Source: Tritrichomonas musculus
Lineage: Eukaryota; Parabasalia; Tritrichomonadida; Tritrichomonadidae
Direction of reading: 5' to 3'
Length of the DNA stretch: 64,000 nt
Assembly (NCBI GenBank): GCA_039105265.1
Contig: JAPFFF010000022.1
Span: 2,294,001 to 2,358,000, forward strand
Made by a program: the position numbers and the translations under genes. Positions 9,683-19,500 of this stretch are shown here, piece after piece; the first letter of the stretch is position 1; every line of letters starts with the position of its first letter. The notes under the pieces were generated by a model. It did not search any database, had not been told where the DNA came from, and saw only the letters and a list, made by a program, of their open reading frames with translations.

Positions 9683-10780
9683 TTAGATGAACTTCTTAAT
9701 GTGATCTGGTATGGTCTTTCGTTTAAGCCAGTACTGTCGTTCCATTGTTGAGAGCTTAGTTGGGTGACCTTCACGCATGTTCTTAGATGGGATAGTGTCT
9801 TTCATTGTTGAACCATTGCCTAGATCATATATGATATGGTATGTGTCTTTTGATTTGTTATATGATGTGATTGATTTAACCACACCACGTTTGCCATCAT
9901 CAAGTGTGGTTGCTAATGGAATGTTGCTAGCTGCTTTAACGAGTTTGTAACCTGGCATTGTATTGACAGATCCATCTGTAGATCGTATCAAGAATTGGTT
10001 ACCATCATTAGAATCAACTATGTATGCAACTTTAGATAGGTTCGAACGATGTTTAACGAATGGATTTGCATCAAACACTATCCTAACTCTGTCACCTGGT
10101 TTGAAATCATATGGATTAACTTGGTGTTCCATCTCATGTATGTATGTTAACTCGTCATCTTGAGTGATATCATTGGGTGACTTGTTATGTAGTGAACCAT
10201 GTGGCATGTCATTGTATGAGTCAACTATCTGTAGTACACTTAGCTTTGGTTGATTGAATCGCATATCACGTATTGTTCTCATGAAGCGGTTGATAATGCC
10301 AAGCTTGTTATGATCGTTATCAGTTGTGGTTGTGTATATGATGTTATGTTGTTGCATGAAGTCAAGCACTGTGTTTGATAAATAAGCAGCATCCTCATCT
10401 GACATAATGGCTCTGCATTGAGGTTCGACTTTGATGAACTCATTAAGTGCTCTGTGTATTTCATTAGCACCCTTACCATGTATCATATAAGCATATGCTT
10501 TACGTGTGTTGATGTTGATTAGTATTAAGTAGTTAGGTTGGCCTGCTGCTTTATGATCAATGAATGTGTCCATTTGAAATGCATGTGGTAGCTTCGAATA
10601 TATATGCATGAACTTAGGTTTGGGCTTACGTTGATCGTGTACAACCATTGTGTTGAGATAGTGTTTAGCTTCATCATCAGTGAAACCATAACGATTGGCT
10701 ATGCGTTTGAACTTAGGTAGGGACTTGGTGGGGTACTTAGCATAGACTTCATCAATGGTATTGAATTTGACTCTACTCAT
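9683..10780 (-). CDS. Retroviral-type DDE integrase (element A/D)
   Basis: 365 residues. The catalytic core starts at FQMDTFIDH (about 68-76), continues with LILININTRKAYAYMI and the second acidic strand AIMSDEDAAYLSN (about 133-146), and a helix ending NRFMRTIRDM. A C-terminal SH3-like domain follows (DFKPGDRVRIV, about 222-285), then a further small beta region. Polinton integrases of this family insert the element with 6-bp target duplications. Sits directly downstream of the penton candidate gene and upstream of the ATPase. Start context is ATCAAATG. Confidence 0.8.
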   Translation of the reverse strand: MSRVKFNTIDEVYAKYPTKSLPKFKRIANRYGFTDDEAKHYLNTMVVHDQRKPKPKFMHIYSKLPHAFQMDTFIDHKAAGQPNYLILININTRKAYAYMIHGKGANEIHRALNEFIKVEPQCRAIMSDEDAAYLSNTVLDFMQQHNIIYTTTTDNDHNKLGIINRFMRTIRDMRFNQPKLSVLQIVDSYNDMPHGSLHNKSPNDITQDDELTYIHEMEHQVNPYDFKPGDRVRIVFDANPFVKHRSNLSKVAYIVDSNDGNQFLIRSTDGSVNTMPGYKLVKAASNIPLATTLDDGKRGVVKSITSYNKSKDTYHIIYDLGNGSTMKDTIPSKNMREGHPTKLSTMERQYWLKRKTIPDHIKKFI

Positions 10781-10806
10781 TTGATCAATGCAAAGTAAAA
10801 ATGTTA

Positions 10807-12027
10807 TTAAGTATATATTAACTTACGATTCTGTAAGAATACCATATCGATTGTAAATACAAGATGATCATTAAATGAAACTGGAACAGTAATCTCATTT
10901 CTATCATAAAAGTCAATCCAGAATTTATCATCATTGTCATTCAACTTATAGTATTTAATTGGTGTATACATTTCGTTGGTTCTACCAATGAGGTTGTGAT
11001 TAGATTGACTGGCAAATGATGCAGCTACTTCACATTGAGGGGTTAACATTACATTTTCGAATGATAATTCTCGATGAAACTTAATTTTATCATATAAATC
11101 AACACGGTCATCATCATCAAGATCAAAATAACACGCTGTATCAAAATCGAACCTATCATTTGGTGTACCATCATCGTGGTAAGTAAAATCGAGTTCATTT
11201 TGTTGCACTTTGACAAAATACATTGGTTCATCATTATCATTATCCCATTCATAGAGCTTTTTATATGTAGCATCATCATTGCTATTTGTCATCATGAAAT
11301 CAATGTAGTATTCAGGATTTTTACCAGCGAAAATTAACATTGTTGTTTTATCTATGTCTTTAACTATTTGTACATCAGTATCAACGTTGAGATGGAATGG
11401 TATATCATTGCGTAAACACATGAGATAATAATCATCCTTATCTTTATTCAACTGTTCGATTGCTTCAATCTGTCTAGCTTTAAATTCATTCTCATCTTCA
11501 TTATCATCATTGGTTGCTGAGATTATATCACTGTAAAGTTTATCATATGTGCTTTCATTGTTAATTGTATTGATTAAATCTGCAATAAAATCATCTATTT
11601 TATCAAATACATCATGACAATATTCAATCTTGAACACTTTACAATCATCTCTATCCATACTGTCAACCACGTCTTGTATCTGTTCATCACTAAGAATATT
11701 AGGGTTCTCATGTGGGTACTTCATACTGGCTATATCATCGAATTTATCCTTTCTATATTTACGAATGTATAGTGTGAAGTTTAATTCAGCGGATTGTCTA
11801 ACAGTGATTTTCATGTTACGTACGCCAATAATCTTCTCACCTACATCAGATGTAAGCCATTCAGGTGGGTACTTAAAATATATACGATTAAAATGATTAG
11901 AACCATTAGTAAAGTAACATTCATTACCATTTATTATACATGATAGTGAATCATTAGCTGAATTATATACTGTTTCAATAGGTAGTGGTATTGATTCATT
12001 TGGTGGAGCATCTCTTCGATATGTCAT
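10807..12027 (-). CDS. Candidate minor capsid (penton-like) protein
   Basis: 406 residues, acidic, beta-rich, without enzyme motifs. The N-terminal part (about 1-70) reads as strands, the middle is Asp/Asn-rich, and the C-terminus ends FWIDFYDRNEITVPVSFNDH followed by a hydrophobic strand. This ending resembles that of the 109-aa protein of element C (IWFTDLYGNVIEP then a hydrophobic strand), and both genes adjoin the integrase. C-termini of this kind occur in single-jelly-roll penton proteins of Polintons and virophages, so a penton role is suggested. The gene starts in the ATCAAATG context, with a tandem repeat directly upstream. Confidence 0.45.
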   Translation of the reverse strand: MTYRRDAPPNESIPLPIETVYNSANDSLSCIINGNECYFTNGSNHFNRIYFKYPPEWLTSDVGEKIIGVRNMKITVRQSAELNFTLYIRKYRKDKFDDIASMKYPHENPNILSDEQIQDVVDSMDRDDCKVFKIEYCHDVFDKIDDFIADLINTINNESTYDKLYSDIISATNDDNEDENEFKARQIEAIEQLNKDKDDYYLMCLRNDIPFHLNVDTDVQIVKDIDKTTMLIFAGKNPEYYIDFMMTNSNDDATYKKLYEWDNDNDEPMYFVKVQQNELDFTYHDDGTPNDRFDFDTACYFDLDDDDRVDLYDKIKFHRELSFENVMLTPQCEVAASFASQSNHNLIGRTNEMYTPIKYYKLNDNDDKFWIDFYDRNEITVPVSFNDHLVFTIDMVFLQNRKLIYT

Positions 12028-12089
12028 TTGATGTTACTTAAACACTTTACAGTTGAACCATGTTATGTGAACCGTTGTGTGACGTGATA

Positions 12090-12237
12090 TGTGGCGTGTG
12101 ACATGAGGTGATGACATGAGGTGATAACATGAGGTGATGACATGAGTTTAACGTGAGGTGATAACATGAGGTGGTGACATGAGTTTAACGTGAGGTGATA
12201 ACATGAGGTGGTGACATGAGGTGGCGACATGAGGTTT
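12090..12237. repeat. Tandem repeat, 13-bp unit gacatgaggtgat
   Basis: About ten variants of a 13-base unit, with a higher-order period of roughly 35 bases created by interspersed gagtttaacgtgaggt segments. It lies upstream of the 406-aa gene and just before the E insertion. It could be a promoter-proximal or replication-related repeat; no array features of CRISPR (unique spacers) are present. Confidence 0.8.
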
Positions 12238-12479
12238 CACATTGAAAGTGCTATGATCTAGAAATGTCAATAGGTATGGAGTTTCATCTTAAGGGGGGCA
12301 GATGATACGTAGTATCAGACGCCACCCTTAGGGTATCTACTTTAGATAACTATGTACAGACAGGTCATTTATTTAATGAGGTCGAAGGTTTACCAGAAGT
12401 TGATATTAAAAATAAAAATATACAGTATGTATCATTTGAGTCTTCAACAACAACTTACAATATCCTTAAGTTTGTTAAT

Positions 12480-14849
12480 TTGCCTGAAGACTTCATGAAT
12501 AAGCTCAACGAAATAAAAACAGAGACTAATATATTTAAGATAGTATTGAGGAAGAATATAGTATATGATACAAGTGGTAATTTAGTCAAGGAGTTCTACA
12601 TATATGTTAAGGATGGTCAAGTATATTCTCCTTTGATAACTAAAAGTAGTAATGGATGCAGTATAAATAATAGTACCATTATGGGATATATGAATATAGC
12701 TTTTGATAGTAAACTAGACTTCAACCCATATACCTTGTGGCTGAATGGGGAGTTGAGCATAATGAATGAATATATAACTGATTCTTTACAGACAGAGAAG
12801 GCAATAAAGTGTTCTATAATAAAAGCTGATAATGCATTAAGTTTACGTAAAAGTGATGTACTATACTTATATAAGCCTACATCAACTAGTCAGGTTGTGA
12901 TAGATAACAAGAAATATTGGTTACTTCAATGGAACATAGATACAGGATATACTATACCTAATGACTTAGAGTTTAGGTTTAATGAGTATTGTTTTGGTAA
13001 TAAGTGGTTTTTATCATGGGATGGTACAAAATGGGTAGGTGATAACATACAAGGTCATATCAATGGTAGATTAGTTAATGGATTAAATAAGGAGAATGAG
13101 TATGGTGAAGATGGTACCTACATACAAGTCAAGAGGAGTGAGAGGAACATGAAACTGATTAATAAGCCTAATGACTACTCTCCTGATAACATACTACATT
13201 ACATGATTCATGGAGGTAAGTGTAAAATAGACTGTTTTGTAAAATTAAAGACAGGGGAGATAGAACCTTTTTCGAAATATGGTCTAGGATATCAAACAAG
13301 TCAAGGAGGTACAAAAGATGGATATGATATTGAAGCAATAAGGTGCTATAAGATGAATAATGCGACTAATAAATTAGAAACTAGTGCTATTGATGAACTC
13401 TACCTTGATATTACCCTTGAAGGTTCTAAAAATGCAAATAGGTTCTCAGTTCGACCTACTGGAAAAGAAGGTAATGGAGGAGACAAGGTATGGTTGTTCT
13501 TACATGGTGTACTTGATTCATGTGAAAAGCTTGAATATACATATGCAGCTTCGACTACTAATGACTCAAGGGATATTAAGATATATTTAGCTGATGAATA
13601 TGTTGACCCAATAGATGAGGTTCATTGGGATTCAACTACTAACCCATTCGAGTATATCATTAAGCAGCAATTTTATGAAGTATCCCCAAATCCTAATGGG
13701 GCAACGACCTTATATACTGATTATAATATTACCTCCTCTAAGATAATTACAGCTGATAATATTACTACTATGAGGAGTGATTTAAACTTAGTTACCAACA
13801 ATGTAGATGTTATTAGCTATGATGTTAACGAAATGAACACTGTTATGGAAAGCTTAAAAGGTAGAGTATCAAGGACTGAACAAGTTACTCAACATCTGGA
13901 GGATGATGTAGATAATTTACGTATAGTCTCATGGACAGCATTAGCTTTTGGAGTTGCAGGTACTGCTGGGTCAATAGGTTCTATTGGTATGCAGCTATTT
14001 CCAGATGGTATAAGCTTTCCTACCATAAAAGGTGGAGGATTCCTTAAAAGGTTATTCTCTCATAAGTCAACCAAAGGTATGAGTGATTTGGTTAGAAATA
14101 GCATTAACTTCATGTCAGGTACTACAGCAAGAAGCATAACCAAAGATATAACGCCTATCATTACCTGGTGTGAGGAAGAGTATAAGCAACTTGATGAACT
14201 ACCTTTTACTGATGAGAATGATAACCCTGATACTGGAACCTTGACATTAAGTGGTGCTATGGATATCAGCAATATGTTTAGGGATTCACTCAAGCCTTGT
14301 TTCAAGTTGTTAGCTGAGAAGGTCAATGAGCTAGAGGCAGAGTTTGATAACTACCCTACTGTGGATGAAGCTAATGAAGGTCTAGATGTACTTATACGTA
14401 GGATAGAGACATTAGAGGGTGAAAATATCGCATTAAAAGATACTATAGCAGCAATGGAAGCTAGAATTTATGCGCTTGAACCACATGGACCAACTTTGCC
14501 TGATTTCTATCAAGGGTTTAATAATCATGAAGTTGGTGAAAATGATTATTGGGAAGTAAGTGATCGGGGAGGAGTCATGTATTTCGATATATGTTTTGAA
14601 ATGCATAATGATGACAGTGAATATGCATTTGTATTAAATGACGATAAAGATGTCAAACACTACATTAGATTAAAGATAAACTTTGAGACTGAGGAATGCG
14701 TTTCTTATCTTGATGAACTAAATGGAAATACAGAACCTTTAACTCAAAATTCTAACGGTTATTATCAAATACCAGACGAATTACTGGACTCATTTAATTC
14801 ATCAATGTATTATCGTAAACCATATCTTGAAGTTTATTCAAAACCATGA
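12480..14849 (+). CDS. Fibre protein of element E, homologous to the element A/D fibre
   Basis: 789 residues in the open frame as listed; coding similarity continues upstream of 12480 to about 12303. It follows the second half of the architecture of the 1650-aa fibre: NLPEDFMNKL, an EYCFGNKWFLSWDG motif, FEYIIKQQFYEVSPNP, a hydrophobic glycine-rich segment near residues 480-505, a WCEEEYKQLDELPF module, coiled coil near 655-685, and a distinct C-terminal beta domain (about 690-789). Protein identity to the A/D fibre is high in the central region, while base composition is clearly more AT-rich, so the two copies have separate histories. Gene looks incomplete compared with the longer relative. 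Confidence 0.6.
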   Translation: MPEDFMNKLNEIKTETNIFKIVLRKNIVYDTSGNLVKEFYIYVKDGQVYSPLITKSSNGCSINNSTIMGYMNIAFDSKLDFNPYTLWLNGELSIMNEYITDSLQTEKAIKCSIIKADNALSLRKSDVLYLYKPTSTSQVVIDNKKYWLLQWNIDTGYTIPNDLEFRFNEYCFGNKWFLSWDGTKWVGDNIQGHINGRLVNGLNKENEYGEDGTYIQVKRSERNMKLINKPNDYSPDNILHYMIHGGKCKIDCFVKLKTGEIEPFSKYGLGYQTSQGGTKDGYDIEAIRCYKMNNATNKLETSAIDELYLDITLEGSKNANRFSVRPTGKEGNGGDKVWLFLHGVLDSCEKLEYTYAASTTNDSRDIKIYLADEYVDPIDEVHWDSTTNPFEYIIKQQFYEVSPNPNGATTLYTDYNITSSKIITADNITTMRSDLNLVTNNVDVISYDVNEMNTVMESLKGRVSRTEQVTQHLEDDVDNLRIVSWTALAFGVAGTAGSIGSIGMQLFPDGISFPTIKGGGFLKRLFSHKSTKGMSDLVRNSINFMSGTTARSITKDITPIITWCEEEYKQLDELPFTDENDNPDTGTLTLSGAMDISNMFRDSLKPCFKLLAEKVNELEAEFDNYPTVDEANEGLDVLIRRIETLEGENIALKDTIAAMEARIYALEPHGPTLPDFYQGFNNHEVGENDYWEVSDRGGVMYFDICFEMHNDDSEYAFVLNDDKDVKHYIRLKINFETEECVSYLDELNGNTEPLTQNSNGYYQIPDELLDSFNSSMYYRKPYLEVYSKP

Positions 14850-14854
14850 GTAGG

Positions 14855-15146
14855 GATAGGTACGAGATTCTCGGGGCAGGTACCTGTGCCGTTTCATAGA
14901 TGGGCGGTTGTGGGGTGGGGTACCTGTGCCGTTTCATTGATGGTAGGCGTTGAGGTGGGTGGGTGGGAATTAGGGGTGGGGCCCCTGTGCCGTTTCATTG
15001 ATGGGGAGCAATAGTGAGAACAAGAATATTCTTTTCTTTTCTTTTTTCTTTTTTCTTTTCTTTTTCTTTTTCTTTTTCTTTTATGACGAGTTCGTGTTGA
15101 CGCGTGGGGTGCCAGCCCCAGCGGAAACCGACTCGTATATACTACT
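14855..15146. repeat. Terminal repeat region of element E with 3 tandem GC-rich units and pyrimidine tract
   Basis: Three units built around ctgtgccgtttcattgatgg, a CTTTT-rich tract (15030-15083), then the terminus with gttcgtgttgacg and gcggaaaccgactcgtat. The same components occur in inverted order at the left end of element B (32935-33840), including ataggtacgagattctcggg at the inner edge. This shows E and B belong to one subfamily. Confidence 0.75.
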
Positions 15147-15815
15147 ATTGAAATGATTTCGAATTCTTGATAATGAATCAAAATGTCTTCGAACAAGATG
15201 TAATTTAACATGTGTTGGTGTATCTGGAATTGATTCCTTCCAAATGAAGAAAACATAATCGTGTTCATGATTATTTGGAACAGTTCTTGGAATTAAATTG
15301 TCAATTTGATTTTGTTGGTTATTGATTCGAATTTGTTGCATATTAATTTCAGAATCTTTTTCATAAATTCGACTTTTATGCCAATCAATTGACATTTCAT
15401 TCATATCATTTTGAAATTTTAATTCATTAATTTGTTCTTGCAATTGTTTGCGTTTTTGTTCAAAGTAAGAATCAAGAAGTTTCATTATGTCAAATGAATA
15501 TGATGGTGAACACCAAATAGCAATATGATTAACAAGTAATCGATGAACATATGTTCCTCTTAATTCGTTTGGAAGATTTGGTCGATTTTCATATAATTCC
15601 TCGTCTGGGAGAATTCTCCTAGACGCATAATTAAGCAATTCTTGTGTTGATTGATTTCTAAACCAATCTTTAGCAATCTTATTAGAATTACATGCATTAA
15701 TGATAGATTGCATTTGAAACATATCATCAGATTTGGAGTGAATGATTCTAAGTTGTTCATTGTATTGTAAATATTCGTATTCATCATTGATTGGTGTAAC
15801 AATTGTTGTGTTCAT
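15081..15815 (-). CDS. KilA-N domain protein, 3' end running into element E
   Basis: Residues about 30-120 match the KilA-N pattern: KDWFRNQSTQELLNYASRR, a short linker, then GTYVHRLLVNHIAIWCSPSY and FDIMKLLDSYF. A coiled coil follows (about 120-190) and then a C-terminal beta/alpha region (HDYVFFIWKES onward) like the domains that trail KilA-N in large DNA viruses. KilA-N proteins of viruses and phages bind DNA and are often regulators. About the last 17 residues are encoded by the terminus of element E, so the original C-terminus differs. Same strand as PolB, downstream of it. Confidence 0.65.
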   Translation of the reverse strand: MNTTIVTPINDEYEYLQYNEQLRIIHSKSDDMFQMQSIINACNSNKIAKDWFRNQSTQELLNYASRRILPDEELYENRPNLPNELRGTYVHRLLVNHIAIWCSPSYSFDIMKLLDSYFEQKRKQLQEQINELKFQNDMNEMSIDWHKSRIYEKDSEINMQQIRINNQQNQIDNLIPRTVPNNHEHDYVFFIWKESIPDTPTHVKLHLVRRHFDSLSRIRNHFNSSIYESVSAGAGTPRVNTNSS

Positions 15816-16522
15816 TTTTGAAGAAGAAAAAAAAATTAATAAAAAATTAAATTTGAAAAATAAATTTTATTAATCCACTTTTTGAATGGTGTAATTATAA
15901 ATAATGAGATTTTCAAAAACTCATATGTAGAATCATTTTGAGGAACTAGTTTTAAAAATATATGTTATTCTCGTAGTCCCCAATTTAATTTTGTGTTTTA
16001 TTTGAAACTTGAAATTTCAAGATATTAGATGGGGATATCATCTGAAATCAAAAATCGAAAAAGTGGTATTATTGAATTCGGGGTCTTGTGCTGATTAATA
16101 ATATATCAATATTTTTTTCTAAATACCGCTCTAAATGAAGAATCAAAAAAATCGGAAAAATCTAATAAATTGAATGTTCATTCAATTTTAAAAATTTATA
16201 ATCAAAATAACAAGATGCCATTTTAAATGTAATTCAATTTTTCAGATTCTGCAGAAATTCTTCACAATTGTCTCAGATTTATAAGAGGAATTTTAATTTG
16301 AATGGTAATTTAATTTTACAGATTTATAAGATGATTTTATTTTGAATAGTTATTCAAAAATACAGATTTATAAGATGATTTAATTTGAATAGTTATTCAA
16401 TTTTACAGAAAATCAGATTTATAAAATAAACTAAATAACGAATAAAAAAAATTTTTTTTATAATTAATTTTGGAAAATCGTTTTCAAAAAATGTAAGGAG
16501 CATTTTTCTACCTCTAGCATTT
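15816..16522. repeat. Gene-free AT-rich spacer with about 47-bp tandem repeat (16265-16425)
   Basis: No credible reading frame. Between about 16265 and 16425 three to four copies of a unit of about 47 bases occur, built on cagatttataagatgattt and gaatagttattcaa. The rest is AT-rich without other structure that I can support. It separates PolB from the KilA-N gene. Confidence 0.65.
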
Positions 16523-19500
16523 TTATTCAATAATGTAATCATTTGCAGTAATTCCTTTAATAAATGGTGCACATGAATTATTTTCTAAAACAATCATTTT
16601 TGTATGTAAACCAGTTAACGCATTTTTTTGAATAGTCAATTTTGACATTTGATTTCCATTCATTTGAAGATTAATATTCTTACCTTGTTTAACAGAATTG
16701 TTTTCAATAATATCTTTATAATCAGATGATTTGATTACATTCTTCTTAAGCGATACTCCTTTTAATTTTAGAGATTTGGTTTGTCCATTATTATTCCAAA
16801 TGGTATAACATTTGGGTGCAAGAGCAATCATGTTTTCACCTTTTTTTTCAATAGCACAACCAAGAACCTTTTTTTCATCTTCGATTGTATTAATTGAAGG
16901 GTTTGGCATGAATTCGTATACATGTTTGTCATAGAATTCTTTGTTTTTGATAACATGATTGAATAATTGAGTTGGAGGTTCATTTGGGTCACCTGAAACA
17001 GCATAGTACATTGAATCAGTATCTCCTTCAATATAATGAATTTTATCCATGTCCAAGCATTTGTTCATAAAATCGTAATAGAATGTTAAATACCAGAATT
17101 TGGCATTATCAAGGGTCCAAAGTGATTCTTGTAAACAAGTTGTGCAATGATATGATTTAGGAGAATGTTGTATCATAAATGTGTTATCATTTAATTGAGC
17201 ACCACCCATGTATGTTTGTGATATAATTGATTGGTAAGCTTTATTCGCATCACAAATTTTGATTTTAGAGAACTTCTCAGTATTCATTCCATCATATCCA
17301 TAAGAACCATTCATTGAGATTTTATAAAATTTTTCATTCGCTACGCTCAAGTCGCTTTCAGCGCCATTCCCATTTGATTTACCAGATATGATATCCTGAC
17401 GTTTTTTCATAAATTCATTAACAAATTGATTGAATCCAGTGTGACATTCATATTGTGAAACAGATTTGACATCATCGATTATCAATCCGTGGTCGAGAAG
17501 GAACCAAAGGTAATAATTTGAGAAAACCATGTATTCCCCATTTGTGTCAAGCAACATTGTTAATTTACGTTCTTCCTTATCGATTGAATTTAAATTGTTT
17601 GATTTCATGTAATTGTACATGCATGAACCAATTGTTTCTTCATTATTTGTGATATTAATGTTTCGAAATACTGGTGGAAAATTAATGAAATAATTGATTT
17701 TTGATTTGGGACAAGATAGTTTCACAACAGCATAGAAAACATAATTTGGTTTATTTGAAAAACGTGATTTTGAAGTTATGATTTTCATACAACGTTCTCG
17801 AGATTGTTTATCCTTTGCTTCAATCCTTCGAATGAAAGCACCTGGCATGAACATAATTCCTCCATGGTATTTAATAAATGGATGTGGATTTGAACTGAAT
17901 GATGAAGGATAAAGTGAATTAAAATCAATTCCAAGAATATGTGTTTGAATATTATTTGTATCATATGAGATTACCTTGTTATTAATTCCGTCGTAACGGA
18001 ATTTGTTGATATGAGTTTCACCTTTGATGTTAACACGATGCATTACATTTGATAATCCACCAGCAATTGCATTTCGAATTGTATAATATTCATCTTCATT
18101 ATTTATCAAAGTTGGAAGATGATGTAGTTTGCAATATTTTTTTAATTGAATTCTCAATGCAGTTATTTTTGGGTCATCTCGTTTTCGAAGTTTATTGCAT
18201 TCAGCACAAGCCAACAAACAATTTGAAAATTCATGTCCAATATCATTGTTAATTCTATCAAGAGTTGGTTTATTTTGATATGTGAAATGTTCTTTACAAA
18301 GATGACATTTACCTTTAATTGGGTCATTGTAAAGTTTGAGAAATTCTTTGTAATCATTGGATGAAACACATTTCGTTAAATCACGTTTAGGATTATGAGT
18401 AAGATTGTAACGTTCATCTTGTTTGTAATCATTTTCACATTTGAATTGCCACCATTTAGGGTTTGGCATGAATTCATTGTATTTGTGTATAGGATTGTAA
18501 TTTTCAGGAGGATTGAAATCCTTGTATGCTAGAGCATATTTTATACAAGATGCATTCTTAGATAATGATAGATTGGATATCAAATCAACTTTGTATTGAG
18601 CATTGAGTTGAATTAAATTGTCAATTGGTTTAATCATCATTTCAACATCATTGTCATTATAAGCAAGCAAGTAATCCCATCGTGTTTTATAGTTTTTAGC
18701 ATCTTCGAGATATATTTGGTAATCAGATTTTGAGAGTGGATTTTTTTGGTTGAGATAGCTGTCAAAGTCGTTGTATGAAAATGGTTCGGATTTAGATAAT
18801 ACTTCATTGTAATTATTTGAATTGACAGCCTCATATGGGAAAACACCTTTCACAGAATTAGTTTCACCACCAAAATCAATGCCAAATTGTTTTAATGTAC
18901 CGTCAGCAACAAATGATTGAGCATCAATGAATCGTAATTTTGTTGGAAGGTGGTTTGAAACAAGAATGAATTGTTTTAATGAAGATATTGTTCCGATTAA
19001 TGAATTTGATTCAACTTTCCAATGAGAGTGATTAAGATATTTCTTGAACAAATTAGAATCAAATCTTGATGAATTAAATCCGAAAACGGTTATGGTATAA
19101 ATATTTGTATCAATATCATAAATTTTATCAGCAGGGAGGAACGATTTGTCATAAACGATTTTATCATTCAGTACTTCCATCGATTGTTCGAACAACCATG
19201 AAATCCATTCTTGAATAAACTCTTCAGAATCCTTTAATGAAAAGTGTTTTGTAATTAATCCTGAAGATAATTTAACACATGAAGCAACAGAAAGAGGTAT
19301 TAAACGTGAATTGATTACAGTTGAATCAGAAATCGATTTGTTAACTGATTGTTCCATCGTTTCAAAATCGTATGTCATATAATAAATATTAGGTTTCCAT
19401 TCTAAATCGTATGCCAAACAATATTCATAAACTGGATTGTTTAAAATATGTGGACAGAATGGAAGTGGTTCCTTGTTTGGAATAAAGTTCTTCTTGAAAA

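Larger units (their letters stand above)
12241..15152. mobile_element. Element E, short Polinton derivative (12247-15146) with 6-bp target duplication
   Basis: attgaa occurs at 12241-12246, followed by AG, and again at 15147-15152 right after ...ACTACT. The right terminus, read outward-in, is AGTAGTATATACGAGTCGG, nearly the same as the start of element B. The left terminus AGTGCTATGATCTAG matches element B's start at 11 of 15 positions, so it is weaker. The 2.9 kb between holds a fibre reading frame and the terminal repeat region only: no polymerase, integrase or capsid gene. It looks incomplete relative to other Polintons, and probably moved with help from a full element. Confidence 0.6.

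Noticed and set aside
12090-12237. Repeat array as a possible CRISPR
   Set aside because: Units are contiguous and degenerate with no unique spacers, and the context is eukaryotic.
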